DNA of 59,733 nt from Lacicoccus qingdaonensis (GTDB taxonomy: Bacteria > Bacillota > Bacilli > Staphylococcales > Salinicoccaceae): positions 1 through 59,733 of the forward strand of contig NZ_FNFY01000015.1 in NCBI RefSeq assembly GCF_900101075.1, in the 5' to 3' direction. Made by a program: the position numbers and the translations under genes. Positions within the stretch are counted from its first letter, which is position 1. Each line of letters opens with the position of its first letter. The notes under the pieces are model-generated. The model was not told the origin of the DNA. It ran no database searches and was given only the letters and a program-made list of their open reading frames with translations. This document shows, piece by piece, positions 53,734 through 59,733 of the stretch.

Positions 53734-54727
53734 CTAAATCCTCCTTACCCATTTCCACTATTTCATTATATCTTTCTTCTCCCCATGTTTCGACACCTAG
53801 CTCATCTCTCACACTCTGAGTCTGTTCCTCAAAAGCTTCAAGATCTGGTTCTATAATTGTTGTGCCGTTGTCTTCCAAAGTCTGAAGCGTTTCTTCCTCT
53901 TCTTCTTCCAGTAGTTGTGTGGTGACTTCTTCAGCTTCCAGAGCAGCATCATAGAAAACTTCTCGGTCCTCTTCTGATAATGACTCAAAGAATTCATTAT
54001 TTACAGTAATAAATGCCGGTTTATACATATGGTTCGTAAGTGAAATATCACTTTGAATCTCCATAAACCCACCCGCAACAATCGTTTCTAAAGGGTTTTC
54101 CTGAGCTGTGACAATCCCGGTATCTATTGCACTGTATAGTTCACCAAAGTCGACAGGGGTAGGGCTTGCACCCAAAGCTCTGAATGTCTCCACATAATAA
54201 TCTCTTTGAGGTGCTCTGATCTTAAGCCCAGCCATGTCTTCCGGGGTTTCTATTTCAACATTCGATGAAACTATTCTTGGTCCTCTAGGTAAGATACCGA
54301 TATTAATCAGGCCCTGATTCTCTCTCATTTGATCTTCCCACTCCTGACCAATATCAGATTCGAGCACATTTTTCCAATGTTCATTACTATCCATCAAATA
54401 AGGGAGTGATAGCATTTCTATTTCCATTAAACCTGGATCACCACTTGACATCATTTCGATTGACCCCATCATCACCTGTTCCATCTGTTCTACTGTAGCT
54501 CCGAGCTGATTTCCCGGAAAAATGTTAATATTATACTCAGTTTCTTCTTCTATGATTTCTTCAAACCTAAGCATTCCATCAAATGCCGGCTCACCGGGAT
54601 TAGCCCATGTACTGAAGGAAACATCATACTCACCACTGCCTGGAGCTTCACTTTCTACTTCGCTATTTCCATTGCATCCTGCTAAAGTAACAATAGAAGT
54701 AAGTAAAAGTAATATGCTTTTTTTCAT
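53726..54727 (-). CDS. TRAP transporter substrate-binding lipoprotein (DctP)
   Basis: Binding protein of 333 aa. The signal sequence ends in TLAGC (lipobox). Family pieces include NIFPGNQLGATVEQMEQVMMGSIEM and AGLKIRAPQRDYYVETFRALGASPTPV with the carboxylate-clamping Arg. It is acidic in its C-terminal part (EEEEEETLQTLEDNG). Diverged from the DctP at 21722, so a different ligand is expected. Confidence 0.92.
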   Translation of the reverse strand: MKKSILLLLTSIVTLAGCNGNSEVESEAPGSGEYDVSFSTWANPGEPAFDGMLRFEEIIEEETEYNINIFPGNQLGATVEQMEQVMMGSIEMMSSGDPGLMEIEMLSLPYLMDSNEHWKNVLESDIGQEWEDQMRENQGLINIGILPRGPRIVSSNVEIETPEDMAGLKIRAPQRDYYVETFRALGASPTPVDFGELYSAIDTGIVTAQENPLETIVAGGFMEIQSDISLTNHMYKPAFITVNNEFFESLSEEDREVFYDAALEAEEVTTQLLEEEEEETLQTLEDNGTTIIEPDLEAFEEQTQSVRDELGVETWGEERYNEIVEMGKEDLGE

Positions 54728-54742
54728 ATCAATTACCCCTAA

Positions 54743-55513
54743 CTAATATAATTTCTCAACACTCTCGCATATATTATTCACTATATGGTCAATAGCCTTT
54801 TCTCCTATATCTGCACTTGGTTTGAAGGTGGTGGAATATATTCCGTCTTCAGATATGTCGCTCATATCCAAATATACATCCACGTTTATCCCATCAATAT
54901 TGACCTGATTAAGATTCAAGATTTCCATACCATCTTTGCTTACTTTCTTTTTTTCAATGACTTCTTTTGTAGTATCTACATAGTCTCCATATAAATATCT
55001 CATTATTGAAGTCAATGGTTCTGCACCATGACCAGAAGGATCTTGATCGGTTGGGTATAAAGACTTTTTTTGATTCGGTGTGAATGTTTGCCATAAATTA
55101 AATGTGTGTACTTTGAGGTCAGTAATTGTTTCTTTTAATTCTCTGACAGCAGTAGTTATTGAACTCTTATTACCTGCATGACCATTTAAAAATACTATTT
55201 TATACTGCCCATGATCTACAAGATTCTCAATAACATCTTTTACTATTCGTGTGACCGTTTCTTCTCTTAATGAAATTGTACCTGGAAACGATTTAAAATA
55301 ACCAGAATTACCAAAAGGGATCGTCGGAATATACAGGTTGTCAGTCTTTTTTGCAACCTTTTCAGCAATGTGTGTTGCTGCCAGGAAGTCACCATTAATA
55401 GAATGACTGCCGTGCTGTTCCATAGAACCCATAGGAATATAAATAACCTTGTCTTCAGTAAATGCTTTCTCTATCTCTTTCCAAGTCATATAGTGTAATC
55501 CAAATTTTTCCAC
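54743..55513 (-). CDS. Creatininase family amidohydrolase
   Basis: Protein of 256 aa. Metal-binding motifs are PMGSMEQHGSHSINGDFLAA (Glu, His and Asp), LNGHAGNKS (His) and DPSGHGAEPLTS (Glu). Family members open cyclic amides such as creatinine, or act on other C-N bonds as in riboflavin and mycofactocin pathways, so creatinine itself is not proved. It lies between the DctM and DctP genes. With the M20 enzyme it gives two C-N hydrolases next to one importer, which suggests a two-step breakdown of an imported amide. Confidence 0.9.
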   Translation of the reverse strand: MEKFGLHYMTWKEIEKAFTEDKVIYIPMGSMEQHGSHSINGDFLAATHIAEKVAKKTDNLYIPTIPFGNSGYFKSFPGTISLREETVTRIVKDVIENLVDHGQYKIVFLNGHAGNKSSITTAVRELKETITDLKVHTFNLWQTFTPNQKKSLYPTDQDPSGHGAEPLTSIMRYLYGDYVDTTKEVIEKKKVSKDGMEILNLNQVNIDGINVDVYLDMSDISEDGIYSTTFKPSADIGEKAIDHIVNNICESVEKLY

Positions 55514-55529
55514 CTAATACACTCCTCTT

Positions 55530-56807
55530 TTAGTTAATAAACCATTCAATAAGAATTAATGAAATTCCCGGAATAAATCCGACAAGTAATGAAGTTGCGA
55601 GTAGCGGAACATACATTGGTGCAACTTCTTTCAGTAAAGGTACATAACTTACTTTTGCAATATCGGCAACAATATAAAGCAGAACACCCACTGGTGGCGA
55701 AGCACCGCCAATAGTCAGTGTCAGAACCATCAGTACACCAAACTGTACAGGATCCATGCCTACTTCGATCATGATTGGTGTCAATATCGGCGCAAATACA
55801 ACGATCCCTTCACTAGGTAACATGAATAATCCGATGATAAGGAGGAATATAATTATCATAGTCACAATCAAATACTGATTTGTTGTTATGCTGAAAATGA
55901 AATCACCTATCACTGCTGAAAGTCCTGAACGGGTGATTACCCAAGCAAAGACAGAAGCAGCCGCAATAATCAGCAGAATTTTTGCCGATTCAAATGTTGA
56001 TTCTTTAAGTATTCCCCACAATTCTTTAATAGAAGCAGATCGATAAATAAATAGCACGACTATTAAAGCATATACCAGAGCAATACCTGCCGATTCAGTT
56101 GCTGTAAAAAAACCTGACACAATACCGACGACAATAATTATCGGTAACAGTAAAGCAAATACACCTTTATACATAGCGGTACCACGCTGTTTAAAAGTGG
56201 CTTTCGGATCTCTTGGATAATCTCTTTTTTTAGAAATGAAGTACGTATAAATCATTAACGATAAAGAAACTAAAATACCAGGAATAATACCTGCTATAAG
56301 TAATGGTCCAATTGGTGTCCCGCTGACTACACCAAAAATAATTAAAGTTATGCTTGGCGGTATAATCGGACCTACAATAGATGATGTTGCTGTAATTGCT
56401 GCAGCAAATTTCTTATCGTATCCTTCCTTCTCCATTGCGGGAATAAGTACTTTACCAAGTGCAATTGTATCCGCTGTAGCTGAACCCGATAAGCCGGCAA
56501 ATATTGTACTGGATATGATATTAACCTGTGCAAGACCACCTTTAAAATGGCCAACCAGTGTTTTTGCAATATCAATAATTTTGTCGGTTATTCCGCCTGT
56601 ATTCATAATGGCACCAAGGAACAGGAAAAATGGAATTGCAAGTAGTGTGAATGAATCCACTCCTCCAACCATACTCTGAGCAACCATGCTTAGATCATAA
56701 CCTGCGAACACGATATACAACATAGATGCGATACCGATTGAGAAAGCAACTGGTACACCTAATATGAGCAAAATGATCATAATTAATATGACTAGTGTGA
56801 TTAACAT
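55530..56807 (-). CDS. TRAP transporter large permease (DctM)
   Basis: Channel subunit of 425 aa with about 12 hydrophobic segments. Signatures are LLAIPFFLFLGAIMNTGGIT, FAGLSGSATADTIALGKVLIPAM, VGPIIPPSITLIIFGV and GGASPPVGVLLYIVADI. It overlaps the DctQ gene by one base. Sodium-driven import is usual for the family. Confidence 0.94.
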   Translation of the reverse strand: MLITLVILIMIILLILGVPVAFSIGIASMLYIVFAGYDLSMVAQSMVGGVDSFTLLAIPFFLFLGAIMNTGGITDKIIDIAKTLVGHFKGGLAQVNIISSTIFAGLSGSATADTIALGKVLIPAMEKEGYDKKFAAAITATSSIVGPIIPPSITLIIFGVVSGTPIGPLLIAGIIPGILVSLSLMIYTYFISKKRDYPRDPKATFKQRGTAMYKGVFALLLPIIIVVGIVSGFFTATESAGIALVYALIVVLFIYRSASIKELWGILKESTFESAKILLIIAAASVFAWVITRSGLSAVIGDFIFSITTNQYLIVTMIIIFLLIIGLFMLPSEGIVVFAPILTPIMIEVGMDPVQFGVLMVLTLTIGGASPPVGVLLYIVADIAKVSYVPLLKEVAPMYVPLLATSLLVGFIPGISLILIEWFIN

Positions 56808-57271
56808 TACTTATCCCCCTTCCATTCCTTCATTTTGAGAAACTGATTATAAATTATTGCAACAATCATCAATATCGACCCTGCAACAACTGAACCCCTC
56901 CAAAATGAATATGGTATATCCAGTGCAGGACTGGTGTTGTAACCTGCTACTCTTAACAGGTCAATCGAAAAAACAACTAGTACAATTAAAAATGCCAGAA
57001 CAATAAATGCTGAAAAGGTTTTTAAAAAATTTGTCATTTTTGGCCCTGTATATTCATAGATGAAATCTACAAACAACTGTTTATCTTTAAAAGAAACTAC
57101 TCCTGCCCCTAAAAATACCATCCAAATTAAAGCAAATCGTGCAAGTTCATCACTCCAAATCAATGGAGAACCAACAACATACCTAAAAAAGACTCCAGCA
57201 ACTGTTGTAAACATAATAATGATCAATAAAATTGAACATAAAACTAGAACTGCGTTATAAAAAGCTTTCAT
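56807..57271 (-). CDS. TRAP transporter small permease (DctQ)
   Basis: Membrane subunit of 154 aa with four hydrophobic segments. VAGVFFRYVVGSPLIWSDELARF and the loop FKDKQLFVDFIYEY match the DctQ pattern. It starts 12 bases after the GntR gene, so regulator and transporter are co-transcribed. Confidence 0.9.
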   Translation of the reverse strand: MKAFYNAVLVLCSILLIIIMFTTVAGVFFRYVVGSPLIWSDELARFALIWMVFLGAGVVSFKDKQLFVDFIYEYTGPKMTNFLKTFSAFIVLAFLIVLVVFSIDLLRVAGYNTSPALDIPYSFWRGSVVAGSILMIVAIIYNQFLKMKEWKGDK

Positions 57272-57282
57272 TCGGACACCTC

Positions 57283-57990
57283 CTAATATTCATAATCAAT
57301 ATGGTATTGCCAGATGTCAGTGTTGACATAATATTCTACGTATTCTACAAGCTTATGTTCTGTGTCGTGAGTAAGACGCTCAATCTTCAGGATGGCTTTA
57401 TTTTCTTCAACATGCAGATTATTGCTGACGATTTTGTCGGCATTCACTGCTTTTAACCTTTCGTTTGAAAATTGAAAAACAGTATCTGTTTTCTTTTGTA
57501 TCCAACTCCGTAAATTGTTTACATCATAAAACTCTTCATTTGTGATATTTTTTACCAGGGATTTTGGGTAGTGCGTTCTGATAAAAAATACAGGTTCCCC
57601 TTTAAACTTTCTGACTCTCAATACTTTAATCAGAGGATCATTTTCTTCTTGTTGTATAATCTTCGCTATTTCAGAGTCAAGTACAGTGGACACTTCCATC
57701 GTAGCGGTTTCAATTTTGTCCCAGTTTCCTCCGAAATACTTAGAAAATCCTCCCTTGAAACTGATTGTTTCGTTCACACGTGTGTTGGATACAACTATAC
57801 TGCCTTTTCTTGGAGTTCTTTTGATGTATCCTTCATTCTGTAATCTTTTTAAAGCATCCCTTACAGGTGAACGGCTGACTGAAAATGACTCCATCAGGTT
57901 CTTTTCCGTTGGTATCCTTTCACCTTCCTTATAATATCCGTTGTGAATCTGGTTCAATAAAGTTTCGTATACCTTATCCGTTAGTTTCAT
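57283..57990 (-). CDS. GntR family regulator, UTRA (HutC) type
   Basis: Regulator of 235 aa. Winged helix at residues 5-70 (LLNQIHNGYYKEGERIPTEKNL, then FSVSRSPVRDALKRLQNEGYI). A UTRA effector domain follows, with VLRVRKFKGEPVFFIRTHYP and an ending VEYYVNTDIWQYHIDYE. It probably represses this TRAP operon by binding the palindrome just upstream of its own gene, and releases it on binding the imported compound or a breakdown product. Confidence 0.9.
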   Translation of the reverse strand: MKLTDKVYETLLNQIHNGYYKEGERIPTEKNLMESFSVSRSPVRDALKRLQNEGYIKRTPRKGSIVVSNTRVNETISFKGGFSKYFGGNWDKIETATMEVSTVLDSEIAKIIQQEENDPLIKVLRVRKFKGEPVFFIRTHYPKSLVKNITNEEFYDVNNLRSWIQKKTDTVFQFSNERLKAVNADKIVSNNLHVEENKAILKIERLTHDTEHKLVEYVEYYVNTDIWQYHIDYEY

Positions 57991-58007
57991 TACATCAAAT
58001 CACCCTT

Positions 58008-58019
58008 TTGTTATAACAA
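58008..58019. promoter_or_regulatory. Palindromic operator ahead of the TRAP operon
   Basis: TTGTTATAACAA is a perfect 12-bp palindrome about 18 bases before the GntR start codon and downstream of the likely promoter, a good position for repression. Confidence 0.6.
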
Positions 58020-58037
58020 TTAATAATATAAAAATAG

Positions 58038-58064
58038 ACTATACTAAAGTTTTGCAATTGTCAA
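58038..58064 (-). promoter_or_regulatory. Possible promoter of the TRAP operon
   Basis: Minus strand TTGACA (58059-58064) and TATAGT (58038-58043) are 15 bases apart, which is short but workable. The operator at 58008-58019 lies downstream. Confidence 0.45.
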
Positions 58065-58210
58065 TATTGTCTGAGAATTTTTAATATGTTAATAGCATTT
58101 CTAATAATTTTTGTATATTTACAATCCATTAGTTACAAGAATCAATTGAATTATTGGATTGAAACAATGAATGAGAATGTCACAGTATATGATGGAGTAT
58201 ATATTGCTAG

Positions 58211-58375
58211 CTGATAGATTTAGATGCTATTATTCCTAACTATCTAGGACGCTATGAATGGAGAAATAATCAGATTGATATCTCCCTTGAAGATTTAAAA
58301 ATGGAATTAGGGAATTACTTTGATCCGGAATCCGAATATTTTTTGACCCCATTGTTACGACTAAAGAATATGTAA
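58211..58375 (+). pseudogene. Possible coding remnant
   Basis: A 55-codon frame lies directly after a TAG and ends in TAA. Its translation is protein-like: IDLDAIIPNYLGRYEWRNNQ, an ISLEDLKMELGNYFDPESEY segment and FLTPLLR. There is no start codon of its own or ribosome site. It looks like the inside of a larger protein whose ends are gone. I do not recognise the family. It sits between the TRAP operon and the truncated regulator, near the IS. Confidence 0.35.
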
Positions 58376-58455
58376 AGGTTGAGTCCAGTTTAGCAGCTAC
58401 AGAGGCGTGAAATAGAGGTCTCAAGTCATTCTCCTTTGACTTCTGAAGTAATATT

Positions 58456-59295
58456 GTGACCATCGAGCAAGGCGGCACGGTCCTTTCACTCGAACTGGTC
58501 AAGAAGAACACGCTGACGGATATCTATTATAAAAAAACTCATGAGTCCTTCACCGACTTCATCAATAACAATCATATCGACTCACTGCATGGCCAGGCAA
58601 AAGAACTTGGATTGGATCCCTCACATTATTTCTCTGTGTCCGTGTTCAAGATAAAAGCCGGTCAGGATCTGCAGGCATTGGAATTGAACATCCATCGTCT
58701 TGTATCCTTCATCAAGAAAAGCTTTCCAAACCTGAGCTTGCTGGTCTATGGGTTTCATAACAAAGTGAACCTGTTGATATCCACCCCTCACCTCTCTGAC
58801 CAGGAAAGGATGTCTGAAAAACTGGATGACCTCATGAAGAAATGGCAGCAGAATAATGGCGAGACGTTTGCGGCAGGTGTCGGCTCGACCTACAGGGGTA
58901 TTGGAAATATAGCGAACAGTTACGATGAAGCCCAAAAAGCATTGGAATATCTGATAAACCGCAATGACTCTGCGATCATCCATTATGAAGAGATTGGCGT
59001 CAACCGTCTGTTTGTACACCAGCAGCCCCAGGAAATCGAGTTTTTCCTGGAAGAGACACTGGCTCCTTTGAAGTCTGACAAAGATAATAATGATCTGGAG
59101 GAAACATTGGTCAGTTACATCCAGCTGAACAAATCAGCTGTGGATACAGCGAAGAAACTTCATATTCATATTAATACACTTTATAACCGGTTAAGGAAAA
59201 TTGAAGAACTTTTAGAAGTCAGTTTCCAGGATCCGGAAGATAATTTGAAAATACAGTTGGCTTGTCATTTGAGGAGTTCGTATAAGCCGTTGTAG
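58456..59295 (+). pseudogene. PucR/CdaR-type regulator, 5'-truncated
   Basis: The frame opens at 58447 after a TGA and reads TIEQGGTVLSLELVKKNTL from a GTG at 58456, a sequence normally found in the middle of PucR/CdaR proteins. It then has the GGDEF-like middle domain (FAAGVGSTYRGIGNIANSYDEA) and the C-terminal helix-turn-helix (SAVDTAKKLHIHINTLYNRLRKIEELL). The usual N-terminal sensor domain of 200 or more residues is missing. No ribosome site stands before the GTG. Most likely the front was lost by deletion linked to the nearby IS. Such regulators control purine or sugar-acid use. Confidence 0.7.
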
Positions 59296-59304
59296 ATTTT
59301 AAAG

Positions 59305-59358
59305 GTAAGCGTCAAATAAACTCCGTCTGGATTCAGATTGGGAGCATTTGACGCTTAC
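59305..59358. repeat. Perfect 13-bp inverted repeat
   Basis: GTAAGCGTCAAAT (59305-59317) and ATTTGACGCTTAC (59346-59358) flank a 28-base interior in which CTCC and GGAG can also pair. It follows the regulator stop by 10 bases and could be its terminator, but there is no T-run. Confidence 0.6.
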
Positions 59359-59401
59359 ATAATATAGAGAGATTGATCAATTTTGATTTTTTAATTGAAT
59401 C

Positions 59402-59413
59402 AATTTCATAATT
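59402..59413. repeat. Candidate IS terminal inverted repeat (right copy)
   Basis: AATTTCATAATT, the reverse complement of the 12 bases at 328-339, lies about 60 bases outside the transposase stop. See the left copy. Confidence 0.35.
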
Positions 59414-59473
59414 GCTCTTTTTAAAAATACAAAGACCTACAGAATTCCTAAAATGTATTTTAAAAAACAGAAA

Positions 59474-59733
59474 TCATGCAGCTTGTTGCTGAATGAATTG
59501 AGCATCGATGCGGTCTGCAGCCAACTTGGATGCATTGTAAACAAGTGTCACCATGTCAAAATGAATTTTTGCGCGTTTTCCGGTACGATATCGAACATTG
59601 TTCAGTTGAAAGAATTCCTTAAGGTATGCATTGACTCTTTCTACCGCAGTACGGCGTTTGAAAATGTTTTTCCATGCTAGAGACCCACGGGCTGGTGCGG
59701 AATATTTCCTGAGATCTGTTGTTATTTTCATTT
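59474..59733 (-). CDS. IS transposase, C-terminal part (cut by window edge)
   Basis: The minus-strand frame enters from the right edge and ends in TGA at 59474-59476. It encodes about 86 residues, including YSAPARGSLAWKNIFKRRTA, the ERVNAYLKEFF helix with the likely catalytic Glu of the DDE triad, and VRYRTGKRAKIHFDMVTLVY. The ATG near the edge is internal, not a start. It is the same kind of protein as the N-terminal piece at 1-215, on the same strand. The two could be different copies of one IS or the two halves of the same repeat at contig ends. Confidence 0.75.
   Translation of the reverse strand, partial: MKITTDLRKYSAPARGSLAWKNIFKRRTAVERVNAYLKEFFQLNNVRYRTGKRAKIHFDMVTLVYNASKLAADRIDAQFIQQQAA

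Noticed and set aside
58236-58511. 91-codon minus frame
   Set aside because: It runs antisense across the truncated regulator start and has no recognisable domain or ribosome site.

Overview
The window looks like a chromosomal contig from a low- to mid-GC Bacillota, most likely a salt-tolerant member of the Staphylococcaceae (Salinicoccus- or Jeotgalicoccus-like). The grounds are staphylococcal-type guaB-guaA with a guanine riboswitch, two YflT-type general stress genes with SigB-like promoters, strong purine-rich ribosome binding sites, frequent TTG/GTG starts, and many sodium-motive or TRAP carriers. Genus is an inference. Both ends lie inside transposase genes of what looks like one IS family, so the contig probably breaks at IS copies.

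Layout. 1-4.4 kb: an AT-rich accessory block with an IS end, an ABC-2 exporter pair, a DUF4064 membrane protein and a MerR/TipAS-type regulator with a 19-bp-spacer promoter, then a decayed membrane gene. 4.4-7.7 kb: guaB-guaA behind a guanine-type riboswitch. 7.7-13.6 kb: stress and housekeeping genes, including a YflT protein with an acidic tail of 42-residue repeats, a YfbU protein, an Rgg-like regulator, an iron alcohol dehydrogenase and a frameshifted membrane gene. 13.6-18.1 kb: a stand-alone rpsR with its own promoter, leader hairpin and terminator; modA-modB without modC; a YkoF thiamine/HMP-binding protein; an aldo/keto reductase; a flavodoxin-like protein.

18.2-25.6 kb is a seven-gene + strand operon: aminotransferase, FCD-type GntR regulator, RocB-like M20 hydrolase, TRAP transporter (P, Q, M) and D-2-hydroxyacid dehydrogenase, with a palindromic operator at the promoter. 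25.6-34.7 kb holds scattered genes: VOC protein, a 51-aa small protein next to a YfcC carrier, mgtE, an orphan oligopeptide-type binding protein, a YxjG-type methionine synthase with a divergent LysR regulator and shared palindrome, and a DHDPS-family enzyme with a GNAT acetyltransferase. 34.8-39.9 kb is a minus-strand operon gabT-gabD-ureohydrolase-sodium symporter, which together read as uptake of a guanidino compound and its conversion through GABA to succinate.

40-52.5 kb: a carboxylesterase-like hydrolase, acyl-CoA dehydrogenase-family protein plus nucleoside hydrolase, a sodium symporter, an intracellular subtilase, a DUF6241 gene that has lost its start codon and has an in-frame stop, a DUF1722 protein, a two-subunit aconitase X (probable cis-3-hydroxyproline dehydratase), and a divergent DUF3311-like/sodium-symporter pair. 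52.6-58.0 kb: a second, AT-richer TRAP operon (GntR/UTRA regulator, DctQ, DctM, creatininase family, DctP, M20 amidohydrolase). The right end holds a 5'-truncated PucR/CdaR-type regulator next to the second IS. No tRNA, rRNA, CRISPR array, phage or recognised defence system was seen. The overall theme is scavenging of nitrogen-containing small molecules with sodium-driven or TRAP import.
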